DNA of 64,000 nucleotides, taken from NCBI GenBank assembly GCA_033296885.1, contig MU863905.1, forward strand, positions 62,001 through 126,000, read 5' to 3'. The notes under the pieces are model-generated. The model made no database searches and was not told the origin of the DNA. It worked only from the letters and a program-made list of their open reading frames with translations. The position numbers were made by a program, and so were the translations under genes. Shown here in pieces: positions 23,301-35,374 of this stretch. The stretch's first letter is position 1. Each line of letters starts with the position of its first letter. This DNA comes from Triangularia verruculosa (Eukaryota > Ascomycota > Sordariomycetes > Sordariales > Podosporaceae).

Positions 23301-24571
23301 AGTATAATCATGCTTTTAGGCCTGGCGGGCTGGTCGCTTTGTTCTGCCTGCACCTCCTGCTCGTCTTCTTCTTCAAAGGTGGGCGCCAGTCCAGGCACCT
23401 CGATCTCGTCTACATCATTTGGCCTAATTGGCAGCGAAATTGCCGCCGCAATCAAGTACTCGTCCTCCATTGCTTCTTTGGCTGCTTTGGCCGAGGTTTG
23501 TTCAACATTGTCGCCCTCGCCCTCTGCACCGACTTTTGGCTCCAGAACCGTTGCCGGAACCATCAGTTCTGCCATGCTGCTGGGAGACCGCAGGTGGCCT
23601 GCCCCACGCATCGAATCACCCGAGATGGATCTGGCCAGACGCTCCATGGCGCCAGCGGCTGGTGACCGGATCTTCTTCTTCCACGATCTCCACAGTCGGC
23701 CCAGTGTGCGGTCCAGGGCGACCCGCTCCATGTCGAGCTCCTCCACCACGATTTTGTCAGCAACTGACGTTGGGCTCCGCACTCCCTCTTTCAGCTCCTT
23801 GTCGTATTTCACGCGCATGCGGTGATAAGCTGCCTGTCCGGCCACGATCAGCGCCTGTTCTCCCATAAACTCCAATATCGACGTCAGAAAGATGGCGACT
23901 GCAGGAGAGACGGCCTCGGACAGCCGGTCGTCCATTCCCGTCTCAAGGTGGCCCTGCTCCATGTAGAAGTCCTCGTCCTCCTCCTCCATATCTCCGAGCG
24001 AAGAGTACACCATGCACCGCAAGCGGGTCCGCTTCCACACCAGCTCAACGTCCCAATCGCCTGGGGAAACGGGGTCCTGCCCCTGTGATTCAGCACCAGG
24101 CTCATCCTCGCCACCAAGATATTCTCGCAGCTCCTCGTCGGCCTGGTTTATGGCGTCCTTGGCGAGCTTTGGCTTCAACACTTCCGACACAGCCGGACGC
24201 AGCGCAGAGAGGGCGGTGGCGCGGGATACGCAGAGAAAGTTGAAGAGCAGCTGGTCTAGAAAGCTGTTGATAAGCTGCAAGGCAGCGGGCGACACGGCAG
24301 CCGTCTCGCCCGATGGCTCAATGCCATGTTGATCGTACCATGTTTCAGCATGGCTGTCGTGGTCGTTGGTGACAATTTGCGAGGCAGCAGACGCGGCGAT
24401 GAAGGCCGGTTCAGGTGACACTGTCAATGGGGGCGACATCAAACTGGGTGCGACGGTTGATGGCCGGTCGCTGGATATGCTCTGGGCCCTCGATCGTGAA
24501 GAAGGAATTCGTTGAGGGGAAGCCATGCCCGAGGAAGACCGGGGAGCGGCCGAGTCTATAGAGGAAGACAT
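20341..24571 (-). CDS. large low-complexity fungal protein with repeated DF(I/L)..GPP motifs
   Basis: Exons 24571-21992 and 21918-20341 (GTAAGT donor, GCTAATC branch site, CAG acceptor) give 1385 residues. The first ATG in the frame is at 24571; the frame upstream reads only through non-ATG codons. Residues about 75-300 look folded and helical (QLINSFLDQLLFNFLCVS, LSALRPAVSEVLKPKLAKDA, AVAIFLTSILEFMGEQALI), possibly histone-fold-like by character, a weak inference. The rest is Ser/Pro-rich and disordered. The C-terminal 420 residues carry four spaced copies of (E/D)F(I/L)...(G/A)PP at about 974-983, 1042-1051, 1184-1195 and 1336-1346, and an IDLSDEDEE stretch near 1154 resembling a SUMO-interaction motif. 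I do not recognise a named gene; it could be a scaffold or chromatin-linked protein. Confidence 0.85.
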
Positions 24572-24638
24572 GGTGGTAAGTATTGGTGGCGACGACAACA
24601 ATGGCGGGATCGGTTGCAGTTTCCAAACTGCAGGCCCG

Positions 24639-24663
24639 CTGCTGCTGCTGCTGCTGCTGCTGC
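24639..24663. repeat. CTG/CAG trinucleotide repeat
   Basis: About eight to nine perfect CTG units lie in the leader of the minus-strand gene starting at 24571. Read in the upstream frame extension they would give polyserine, but no ATG precedes them. Confidence 0.85.
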
Positions 24664-26977
24664 TTCTCCTCTGATGCAGGAGAATATTACAGTAACCAGA
24701 GACAAACGGCGTGTGGCAGTACAAGATCAGCGCCGCGCATCCGAGGTGCCTGCTGCTTTCTTCCCCTTCGGTCACACAGGGATAATACTGATAGAATGCG
24801 GCCAGCCGGCCCGGGGGAAATACTGGATGAAGCGGTGTCTAGGATTGGACGGCCGCGGTGGTTGGAACGGGCTACGTCGACGCGGCTGACAGTTTGAACA
24901 GTTCGGTCTCGCAGGACGTGATCTGGACGGTGTAAGACGGCTGACTGACCATCCACTCTGTTAGCTGGGATTCGTTGGGATCTCTTCGGCGCAACTGCGG
25001 GAGGCGTAGCTGAAACAAAACGACGCTGGAAGCCGTGACGAGGAAAAGAGAAGAAGTAGGGAAACAGGAAGTGGGCAGGACTCCAGGTTAACAGGCTTTG
25101 CTGCGAGAAAGTGGCACACTGTCTGACTGACGCCTCTATCGCGAGCAACAGGAGAAGAGGAGCCAAGGTAGGATGCAGACACAGCATGTACGGCGCAGGT
25201 CAGCGCTGCGACGTCGATTGGTCTTCTTTTTCGGCGTACTTTGCAATAAACCTCACACGTCCTTACACACACCGCCGAACAGCCCAACCGCCTCCCGGAG
25301 GCACCTGTGTGCAGCAAGTGGCCGTCGAGGCGAGAAGCCGAGCGAGAGGGGGGACGGGGGAAGACACGGAGAGCAGCTGATAGAAGGGATATATCGTATG
25401 GAAACGCACCTGGCGGTCGAAGTCAAGCAATCCTTTCATCCATTGGAATATCGCCCTTGGTTGATTCCGGCCCTTGGTCCCACAACGACAACGGCTGGCG
25501 TCTCCAATAGGTAACAAAAAGAAAGCCACGCGGTCGTTTGGCGCAGCAGGAGGCAGGTCTCGGGCACAGCAGCCCACCTGTTTGGCTTTCTGCGATCTCT
25601 ATATGCCGCTATTTGACTGGGTGGTTCGGTTGGCGCTGCACTGTTGACGGAGATGGGTCAGATCTGGTCAGGCACAAGATGATATTTCTGGAGGTGAGAA
25701 AAGAGGGATCATGGGTGATTTTGACCATGGGCGCACAGTCGCAAAGAACCAGGGGTCCATGATTGACGCACCCAAGATGCCCCAGGAGGGGTTTAGCGGC
25801 TAGAAGGAGGGCGTTCCCGAGATGACCTCCACTAGAAGGCCCCTAAAACACACAGTCTTGTCAGGTACGATGTACCTCTACTCCATTTCGATGTGGCACG
25901 ATTGTATCGTCTCTTGTTTTCTTCGTTGTCTTCTCAGAGTCTCTGTATGGCGTGGCGTGGCATGGCATGGCAGTTCATGATGCAGAGATCTACGACGCAA
26001 CAGCATCTCAGGCTGTATTCTTGCATTTTATAGACTGCCAGGTTGCTCAGAATTCAGTGATGGTCGCAATTGGCCGACAGCAGCGCAAACAGGAGATGCC
26101 CCCTGTTCCCCGTGTCCCCCCACTTTGAATTTGCTAGGGCGGGGCGACCAGCTTGGCAGGGCCTGGACAAGCGAATATTCCCGTACTTTACAGAATACCC
26201 ATGGACGGATCTGAAGCACAATTGATCTCATTGTAGACAATCTGCTGAATGTTTGGTCTTCTCAAGCTCTCGTCTCCTCTATGGCTGCAAGCTGCCACTC
26301 GACAGCCAGGCCATAATCGACATTCTGCGCAGCATCAAAGCGTACACATGGATGCTGCTGCGAGAAATGCGGGGGGATCATCTCAAGCACCGTACCTCAG
26401 CTCCACCACGAAACGGCCGGGCTTGTTCAGCACGGACACCTTGAGAGCTGTTGTTCGGTCGTGATGGGGGGCTGGCTGTTGTTCATCCCGCACAGGTATC
26501 GCAGACAACTATCACATCAGCAACCTTGGCCCGCAGTAGTCTGCTCAAACAAGGTGTGCCTGTGTGGTTACTCGACAGCCAGTTCTCATTTCCCAACATC
26601 AACAAACTTCGGATGGACACAACGGACGACCGAATCACCCCTATCCCGCCGTGTCGGGCCCGGCGTCCAAAGTGCCCAGACTAAAGTCCTGATAAATATG
26701 AAACGAACCTCGATGGAAAATGGGAGACCCCCAGAAAGATCCCCAACTGATCGACAGATGAAACGTCGTCGCATTTCTTGTTTGTGAGAATACCTGGGCA
26801 GATCGGCCAACCACCTACACTTGTATATTAAAAAAAGAATTGACAGAGAAACGTGGTCACTGTCCGTTCCCGTGACATGCCCGGGCTGGCAATGGGCTGC
26901 ATGTTCTGGAAAAATGTAGAGAAAGAGCCTGCATATGCAGATTTGCGTGTCATCGACATGCCCCCTTTTTCTTTTCT

Positions 26978-26980
<3 letters not shown>

Positions 26981-27015
<35 letters not shown>
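26981..27015. repeat. 35-base T homopolymer
   Basis: Thirty-five consecutive T on the plus strand, in a CT-rich tract between genes. Confidence 0.95.
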
Positions 27016-27017
<2 letters not shown>

Positions 27018-28005
27018 TTTTGTCTTTTTATCTAGATACAACTTGTGTGATTCGCCACCTCGGCCCCTTTTCGCCCCTTTTTCTTGTGTCTTGCCCCCTC
27101 TTGCCCTTCCAACCAGCCCTTTGCAGAATAGTAGACAAAATCAAGTGTATATGAGCCCTATTTCAAAAATAAACAAAAGTACAACTGAGATTATGTATTA
27201 TACAGGCAAGGTGATCAATCAAAGTCAATATCAAGGAGCAAGTACAAAAACGACAAGTTTGTTGCAATTATTAGGTAGGTACGCAGCGGTATTATACTCG
27301 GTTTCCAACTTTTCTTTTCTCCTTTTTTTTTCTCCTCCCCAAATGTGCAAAATAAAAAGAAATGACAGAGTGAAAGTCAGAATAAAAATGAAAAGGAAAT
27401 GAGTGTCTGATGGCGAAAAATCCATAAACTGTTTTTGTGTTTTTGTTTTCCCCCTTGCAAAGCAAAACAACCCATTTTCTTCCACCGCTGTCCACTCAAA
27501 CAACAACAGTCCCATCCTCCTGTCCGGTGCCCCTTCTTTCCAGTGATCCACTTCCCAGTTTCTCCTCTCAAAATTTTCTGTTTCCTTTTCCCCATCCAAA
27601 ACCCAAAACGATTTTCCATCCCGTCCAGATCCAGCAGAAGAAATGTACATATAGAAAATGTGACTGTGTGCCCTTGGCATGTACCCGGCTGCTGACATGT
27701 TCAAAATGAAAATTTACAAAACGGGTGGTGAATGAAGACTTTTTTCCTTGCCCCTTTTCTTTTCCGCAGAGAGAGAGAGTGTGTGTGAGAGTGAGAGAGG
27801 TGAGAGCAGACAAGCGAGGACAAAGGAAAATATAGTACTCCATGTGAGTATGTGTGGGGAAGCCAGCATGCGGTGGTTGCTTTTGATCAAGCTCAGGTTT
27901 GTTTGTTTCCGCAACAAAATACTCGGCTTTCCACTTCTATCTTCATCTTCCTTCTCGCCCTTCCATCAGCTGCTTTTCAAGGCAAAATCCCCAAGCAGAT
28001 CCAGT

Positions 28006-31000
28006 CTAGTAGACCTGAACCATCACTGCCACAGCAACGGCCACCAACCCAGCCATGCCGAAGGTGGCCTGGAAGTTGTCCGCCGCACCCGCAGTGTAGA
28101 CTGGCGGCGGAGCCGAATGGGGTGGTGTAGCGGCAGGTGGCTGGTAGGGAGGAGGAGCGGGGGCAGGGGGAGCCTCATAAGGATGGACTGGCTCTGGTAC
28201 GGGCGATGGAACCACGGGGCCGGGGCCGCCCACTACCGGTGGAGGGGGTGGGATGTAGCCTTGATCCTGAACGTGACCGCCGTCATGAGCTGGCGGACTA
28301 GGGAGCTTTCCGCTGCCGTAGTCGCTGGGGCCACCGTCGTGCTTGGGGTAGTCTTCATGTTGGGCAACCGGGGGAGCCCAGCGGTGGCCCTCCCAGTCCG
28401 AGTCCGAGTCCGAGTCCGAGTCAGAACCGGAGCAGTCAGAGTCGGAACTCGAGTCGGAAGAGGAAGAGCTGCAATTAGAGTCGGAGTGATACTCGGGAAC
28501 AGGCGCGGGACCAGGGACTGAGACGGGCTTGGGGCCCGAGCAGGAATGATCAGGGCAAGGGGCCGGCGGCGGGTTGGATGCATTTCCGTGAGGAGCGGGG
28601 CGAGGTTCAGTGTAGTTGGGCGGGTTGGATGCATTTCCGTGAGGAGCGGGGCGAGGTTCAGTGTAGTTGGGCGGGTTGTAAGGAGGGGCTTGAGGCGCCG
28701 GAGGTTGCTGAGCCTTGGGCTGTCCAGGCTTGGACTGCTGATGGTCATACTTGGGTGCCTCGTGGTGAGACTCGCTTCCAGAAGCACAGTCCGAACCAGA
28801 ATCAGAGCCGGAGCTGGTCTCGCACTCACTGTCGCTGCCAGAGTCATCTGAAGTGTTCCAGCGATCATCGCTGTCTTGGGGCTTCACCTCACAGCCGTCG
28901 CCCTTGCAGTGCTTAGCAGGATGGGCAGGAATGAAGGGCCCGCAGTCCGTTCCGTTCCCACAGTGAACCGGCGGTGGAGGAGGGCAATTGTCTCCCTGGC
29001 AAGGCACATAAGGCAGCGGAGGAGGGCGGCAGTCGTCTCCTTCGCAAGGTACATAGGGCGGAACATGAATGCAGTTATCGCCGTCGCAGTGAACAGGGCG
29101 AGGGGCAGGGAAGCCGCTTGTGGTGTTGGTGTTGGCGTCCCGCTGCGGGGACGGATAGCTGTGCTCGGGATAACCAGGCTGACAAGAGTGGAATGGCGGG
29201 CAACGGTCGAGGTCGATGTCGCAGAACGGAGTACGCCTGTCGCAGTATTCAACAGAACGGCAGGAATAGCCTTCAGGACAGCGAGTTCTGCGACCAAAGT
29301 CGCCACCAAAGCCGCCGCCGTGACCATATCCGTGATCAAACCTAGATCCATTAAAACCGCCGTATCCGTGATCAATCCTAGATCCATTAAGACCGTCATA
29401 TCCGTGATCAAATCTAGGTCCATTATGACCGCCATATTTGTGATCAAACCTAGATCCACCACGACCGCCATGACCGCCGTATCTGCTGCTGTGTCCGTTT
29501 CTGTCAAATCCAGGAACCGGAGGAGGAGGAGGAATTGGAACACCGAATGGTCCGTTGCCGGGACGACCATCATGTCCAGGTACATAGTCAGGAGATACGC
29601 GAGAGGGAGGGTATGAGGGATTGGGGAAACCGTCGTAATTGTTGCCGCGTCTACCATGACCAAACCTGTCCTTGCCGTAGCCACCATTGCCGTAACCATG
29701 GCCATGACGGAACCTATCGTTGTCGTAGCCACCATTGCCGTAGCCACCATTGCCGTAGCCACCATTGCCGTAGCCACCATTGCCGTGACCATGACCATGA
29801 CCATGACCGAACCTGTCGTTGTCATAGCCGCTATTGCCGTGTCGACTATGATTGTAGCCGCCATTGCCGTGACCATAACCATGACCATGACCGAACCTGT
29901 CGTTGTCGTAGCCACCATTGCCGTAGCCACCATTGCCGTAACCATGACCGGATCTGTCGTGATCATAGCCGCCATTGCCGTATCGACCATGATCGTAGCC
30001 ACCATTGCCGTGACCATGACCATGACCATGACCGTACTTGTCGCTGTCATATCCACCATTGCCATGACCGAACCTGTCGCTGTCATAGCCGCTGTCATAG
30101 CCACCATCTCCGTGTCCATGACCATGATGACCTCCTTGACCGTGAGGAATGGGGAACCCGGGGAAGGGATTTTTCTTACCCTCGTGGTCACTGTAGCTGT
30201 CACTGTTGCTGTCACTATCGTGATGCTTTTTGCCAGCGTCTTTGCCCTTCGTTTTGCCAGCATCTTTGCCGTTCTTCTTGCCAGCATCTTTGCCGTTCTT
30301 CTTGCCAGCATCTTTGCCGTTCTTCTTGCCAGCATCTTTGCCCTTCGTTTTGCCAGCGTCTTTGCCCTTCGCTTTGCCAGCGTCTTTGCCCTTCGCTTTG
30401 CCAGCGTCTTTGCCCTTCGCTTTGCCAGCGTCTTTGCCGTTCTTCTTGCCAGCGTCTTTGCCCTTCGTTTTACCAGCGTCTTTGCCGTTCTTCTTGCCAG
30501 CGTCTTTGCCGTTCTTCTTGCCAGCGTCTTTGCCGTTCTTCTTGCCAACATCTTTGCCGTTCTTCTTGCCAGCATTCTTACCCTCGTAGTCGCTGTAACT
30601 GTCGCTATAGCCGTCACTGTAGTTGTCACTATCGCTATCACTATCGTGATACTTTTTGCCAGCGTCTTTGCCCTTCGTTTTGCCAGCATCTTTGCCGCCC
30701 TTCTTGCNNNNNNNNNNNNNNNNNNNNNNNNNNNNNNNNNNNNNNNNNNNNNNNNNNNNNNNNNNNNNNNNNNNNNNNNNNNNNNNNNNNNNNNNNNNNN
30801 NNNNCGCCAGCATCTTTGCCGCCCTTCTTACCAGCATCTTTGCCGCCCTTCGTTTTGCCAGCATCTTTGCCGCCCTTCGTTTTGCCAGCATCTTTGCCGC
30901 CCTTCTTACCAGCATCTTTGCCGCCCTTCGTTTTGCCAGCATCTTTGCCGCCCTTCGTTTTGCCAGCATCTTTGCCGCCAGCATCTTTGCCGCCCTTCTT

Positions 31001-32389
31001 ACCAGCATCTTTGCCGCCCTTCGTTTTGCCAGCATCTTTGCCGCCCTTCTTGCCAGCATTCTTACCCTTATGGTCGCCGTAGCTATCGCCGTAGCCGTCA
31101 CTGTAGCCGTCACTATAGCCGTCACTGTCGTGATACTTTTTGCCAGCGTCTTTGCCCTTCGTTTTGCCAGTGTCTTTGCCAGTGTCTTTGCCGTTCTTTT
31201 TGCCAGTGTCTTTACCAGTGTCTTTGCCGTTACCAGTGTCTTTGCCGTTCTTTTTGCCAGTATCTTTGCCAGTGTCTTTGCCGTTCTTCTTGCCAGTGTC
31301 CTTGCCAGTATCCTTACCGGTACCTTTGCCGTTGCCAGTGTCCTTGCCGTTCTTCTTGCCAGTGTCCTTGCCAGTATCCTTGCCAGTGTCTTTACCGGTG
31401 TCTTTGCCGGTGTCTTTGCCGTTACCAGTGTCTTTACCGGTGCCCTTGCTAGTGTCTTTGCCGGTGTTCTTGCCAGTGTCCTTGCCAGTGTCTTTACCGG
31501 TATCTTTGCCAGTGTCCTTGCCAGTGTCTTTACCGGTGCCCTTGCCAGTGTCTTTGCCAGTGTCCTTGCCAGTGTCCTTGCCAGTGTCTTTGCCGTTCTT
31601 TTTGCTAGTGTCTTTGTCAGTGTCTTTGCCGTGCTCGTAGTCTTCGTCCTCGTCACTATCGCCATGGTACTTGGGGATATCATGGGAGTGACTCTTTGCT
31701 TCCTTGAGCTTGCCATTATGCTTGTCGCCATTCTTGATGCCCTTGTCATTCTTGCCGCCAAAGAAGTCATCCGACTCGCTTTCCCAGTCTTCGAGGTCAC
31801 TGCGAGACCTTCCGCCACCACTAGGGATGAAACCGCGTTCTCCATCGGAATCCTTGCTCTTTCCTGTATCGACAGGGCGGCTGACTTTCTTGCCGACGTT
31901 GCATGGTGTTTTGCTGTTGGGATGGCAGTTCAGATCGCCAGCAAGCGATGACTTGGGAGAAGGAAGCTCTGTTGCAAAGGCTGGGCTGGGCTGAGCGATG
32001 ACAGGGGAGGGACCAAGAGCGGGAATTTGGATAGAAGGCTGAGCAGATGGTTCAGCCGAAGGCTGCATCACAGCAATGGTTTTGGTGTGAGCAATAGGGA
32101 TGACAATTGGCTTGGTTGAGTAGACGGTGAAGCCCGGCTTGATGAGGGTCTTGGTGTGACAGAAGATTCCGTCGCCGCCGGCTTTGCAGAGTCTGTCGGC
32201 AAGCTCATCATCTCCTTCCAGGTCTTGAGCCAACGGAAGTGGGGAGGAGATGGGGGCAGCAGAAGCCAACTGAATGATATTTGCGGGTGCTGCGTCGACG
32301 GGCTCAGGTGGTATAGACGGCACAGGGCCAAAGGGAGCGGCCCTGACTACCGCCAAAGCGGCACCAAGGGCCACTACTGAGGCCTTCAT
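28006..32389 (-). CDS. secreted, probably GPI-anchored repeat protein, interrupted by an assembly gap
   Basis: The gene begins MKASVVALGAALAVVRA, a signal peptide, at 32389. It ends at 28006 in a hydrophobic tail after Gly-Ala-Ala-Asp, the usual plan of a GPI-anchor signal. Order: Pro-rich N-domain with three or four Cys; long arrays of Lys-Asp-Thr-Gly units; GGKDAGK(K/T) and NGKDAGK arrays broken by DSDSYSD-type acidic patches; a Gly/His/Tyr/Asn-rich GHGNGGYD array; a Cys-rich block (RCPEGYSCRS ... CDIDLDRCPPFHSC) with repeated PC.GD(N/D)C units; an acidic Ser/Asp region; a Pro-rich stalk. The 97-base gap (30708-30804) lies inside the GGKDAGK array, and the two sides are in different frames. 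This fits a mis-sized gap, so I treat it as one gene of at least about 1430 residues. A cell-wall or surface role is inferred. Confidence 0.82.
28570..28671. repeat. exact 51-bp tandem duplication inside the GPI protein
   Basis: Two identical 51-bp copies (28570-28620 and 28621-28671) encode NPPNYTEPRPAPHGNAS twice. The lack of any difference suggests a recent duplication. Confidence 0.92.
30708..30804. other. assembly gap (97 N)
   Basis: A run of 97 undefined bases within a tandem repeat coding for GGKDAGK-type units. The flanking frames disagree, so the stated length is not the true one. Confidence 0.99.
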
Positions 32390-33167
32390 GGCTCCCAGCA
32401 GCGACGTTCAAGACACAGGAAGAGCAACGAGATTGTTGTCACCTCGTGAAACAAACTGAAGAGAGGTGCCGTGATGTGCCCGGCAGGGTGAGAGGACGGA
32501 AGAAAGATTTAGAAGGATATGGTCTTGGAGAGGACACTTTCAAGATTGATTTTATGGCTGATCACAGAATCAGTTCCGTGCCCTGACCAAGTGTCCGGCT
32601 TGCATCTGAGTTTGTTGGGAAAAGCCTCCTGGCATCATGGATCTTGCCCATGTTGGCCCGGAGCGGGCCGACGGTGTCGCTAGCATGGCATGAACGACAC
32701 GAAAACAGAACTTGACAGCGGGACCGGCCATGGAGCTGTCGCGGAATATGCTTTTGTGGCGTGCTTAGGGCGTGCAAGAAGTCTGTGTCGACCAAAGAAA
32801 GGCTTGTGAAGGCACGCCTCTGCCGCTCCTCTCGTTGCTGAACCATCCTGAGTCGACTTTGAGGGCGGGGTGGCGTTGCCCCTGATTTCATGCCTCCGGA
32901 CAGCTGGGCCCGGGTCAAACCTTCCAGTCGAACGAACTGTGTACGAGCGAGTGTGTGTGGAGCCGGGGCTTTTGGATCGGGTCAATGATTGTATCTGATT
33001 GCCTGCTCAACTGACGATGCCGTCTTTTCCATGGAAAGTGACCGATATTATCGACTGCTGTTTCCCACCCCTATCCTCACTACATCCTCACATCTACCTG
33101 TTGCCTGGTGATACCCTTACATTCTCTGTCTCTATCGAAACCACAAACCCAACGCCCCAAATGCATC
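32390..33167. other. intergenic spacer
   Basis: Promoter side of the GPI-protein gene and 3' flank of ORM. Short overlapping frames only; nothing supported. Confidence 0.6.
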
Positions 33168-33929
33168 CTAATCTTCAGGTACTCCCGAAAACAGCCCAAC
33201 GCGCATACGGTGGCTCTATGTAGTCAAGACGTGTGAGAAGCCGTTCCCAGCCACATGGAGAGAGGGCAAACTTACGACGGGTAGTTTGGGAATAACGACT
33301 CCCAGAACAGCGAGAAAGTTGATAGTGAAATAGGCCATATCGTAGTGCGTATAGTGTGTGCTCAGGAGAAAGAGCACAATGGGGACGCTGAGGAGAAACT
33401 TCTTGGCGGGCGTGTACTGAGCTCCATCATCAATCTGCTCCCACATGTTTAGGTTGTCGTACGCTCCGCCGTTGAACTCGAATGGCACGCCGCGGACGTA
33501 GTGGAACATGATGTAGGAGCCGAACATGTATGTGATGTTGGTCAACGTCCATGATGTCTCCTGTGAAACGCCGGGGAGACTGTCGTAGAAGATCTTGAGG
33601 GCCACAATTAGGACAAAGTGAATCGTCCATGCACCTGGCAGAGACAGAGATATTAGTACGGATGTTCTGCTTGGGCCTTTTGCTGTTTTCTTCTCCTCTC
33701 CGCGGGCATCTTTATCGTCTGGTATCTGCCCCCCTCTTGCATTTTTCTCCTGATATTTCCCGACTTTTTTTTGGCATCATCTCTCCACCATACCTTTGGC
33801 ATTGACCCAGTTGGCGTTCAAGTTGGGCAGTGCAGACTGGTCGCTGAGCTGCTCGATGGGCTCTGGTGGCTCGTGGTAGACCTGGAGGATGCTACTAGAC
33901 CTCCTCCTTCGGCCGCCCTTGTCTGCCAT
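33168..33929 (-). CDS. ORM1: ORM family protein (sphingolipid homeostasis)
   Basis: Exons 33929-33794, 33634-33276 and 33215-33168 give 180 residues. ORM proteins sit in the ER membrane and restrain serine palmitoyltransferase, the first enzyme of sphingolipid synthesis. Family signatures are clear: NLNANWVNAKGAW across intron 1, FGSYIMFHYVRGVPFEFN, YDNLNMWEQIDDG, FLLSTHYTHYD and IPKLPV. The 16-codon last exon (SHRMRVGLFSG) restores the usual HRMR end. The N-terminal RRRRSSS fits the basic-then-serine sites phosphorylated by Ypk/TOR2-pathway kinases in yeast. The start at MADKGGRRRR is the first ATG; the frame upstream has only non-ATG starts. The ORM1 versus ORM2 label is arbitrary here, as filamentous fungi usually have one gene. 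Confidence 0.95.
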
Positions 33930-35374
33930 GTTTCCGTGCGTGGCTCCACGGCGCGGAGGATTGGCGCCCGCGTCGTAGGAGACGGTGCGAGGTATGAGAA
34001 TCGGGGAAGACAGCTTGGCGGTGTTGGCGGTCGCCGCAAGGTGCGACACAGGATCGAGAGGCCGGACCGGTAGCTCGGAAGACACAGGCGCAAAGCACAA
34101 TCGGTCGGCCGGGGATAAGGTTGGGGAGAAAGGCGGTCGGTCGAGCGAGGTCACACGCGGAGGTTGACGCGGCCAATGTCAGAATGTTTCGCCGGGTGGG
34201 ATGATGTCACAACCAATCGCCGAGCTGGACAGCAAACGGTACCGTACAGTACAGCACAGAAAGAAGTGCCCCGGAAAGAAGTGCCCCGGAAAGAAGTGCG
34301 TTGGTCGGCTGTGTCTAGAAGCCTGAGGCTGCGGGGGGGGGGGAGACGCGAGGTAGTGGGGATGTCGAAGAATCAATGTTCCGTGAAAGCCGGAGAGAGA
34401 TGGAGTTGCGTGAAGCAAGGAAGGGGGTCCGAAGAGGAGACACCTAGTAATAGTGGGCGCGGCTCCCCCCTAAATTGACTGACTGCTCGGCTGCCCTTTT
34501 CGCGATGGGATGGGGCAATGGGGTATCAGCTTCCCTGTCTTCACTCTGCTGTTACAATAAGGTGGTAGTGCGATGTCTGTTGAGCAACTAGGTGCACTTT
34601 TCAAGTTCTCAAGCGAGTGTTCATGAACAGCGGAGGTTGGATGGCGCCCGCGTCCGATGGCCGGGATAGCCACGACTTCTCGAACGGCAACAGCCAGGAA
34701 CAATGGTGGCAATCTGGCCAAAATCAGACCTCCTATGCCTCCCCAGCGATGCACTGCCAGGTACCTCCACTGCGCAGATTTGCCCGAGATTGCTGAGGAG
34801 AAGCGGGCTGGCGAGACGGGCAGCACTAACATTTAATTTGGGCCATTTGCCAAATTACTGACGGCCTTGTATTCCAGGTTAGCATATTGCCAGCTGTCGG
34901 GCAAAACCGACACCTGCTGCAGATAGCCCGCTATCTGGGAGAAATCCGCGCCGTCACCTTTGCCCCAGCCGTTTGTTGCTTGATCCAATTCCAAAGTCGG
35001 CCCACCAGAAATCAAAATCATCTCTTTCATCAAAGCCTCTTCATTTGCACGTGTTGGGTCATGCTACAGACTGACCGCCTCAAGTGTTGCTACTGTCCAC
35101 CATGTTCTACTGCCCAAAGACGTTATAGGAGTTATCATCCTAGTGTAAGGCTCTCAACTTCACGGGAAGCGCAACTGCATCATCAGGCTTGGCAGTGGCA
35201 GGGATCCGACCGACAACTTTTTTTCTCGATTAATATTGTGGCATCCCATCGCGACGACGCCGACGCGCCATCGAACAAGTGGGAGAATCCCACCCCTGCC
35301 CGTCGAGACGACATTGCCATAATCATCTCTTTTCATCTGCTCATTCACCAGAGCTATTTTTAGGAAACTTCAAC
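33930..35374. other. divergent promoter region between ORM and the zinc-knuckle gene
   Basis: About 1.45 kb shared by two divergent genes. A 15-bp tandem repeat lies at 34259-34299. Frames up to 120 codons are present but lack domains. Confidence 0.6.
34259..34299. repeat. 15-bp tandem repeat upstream of ORM
   Basis: The unit GAAAGAAGTGCCCCG occurs two and two-thirds times in tandem, about 330 bp upstream of the ORM start. Confidence 0.88.

Larger units (their letters stand above)
24572..28005. other. intergenic region, divergent leader and convergent 3' flank
   Basis: About 3.4 kb. Next to 24571 is the leader of the large protein, with a (CTG)9-type repeat at 24639-24663. The middle has only overlapping short frames. 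A T35 run sits at 26981-27015. The last kilobase is the AT-rich 3' flank of the GPI-protein gene. No supported gene. Confidence 0.55.

Noticed and set aside
22674..23825. Plus-strand frames opposite the large minus-strand gene (up to 238 codons)
   Set aside because: Ser/Arg-rich antisense shadows without domains.
24572..24775. In-frame N-terminal extension of the large protein with a polyserine run
   Set aside because: The extension has no ATG, and its serines come from a CTG/CAG microsatellite in the leader.
29535..31452. Long plus-strand open frames (more than 500 codons) opposite the GPI repeat protein
   Set aside because: They are antisense readings of tandem repeats that lack stops in several frames. 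The minus strand has the signal peptide, Cys-rich domain and anchor signal.
33930..34154. 75-codon in-frame extension of ORM
   Set aside because: It opens only with a GTG codon, and ORM homologues start near MADKGG.
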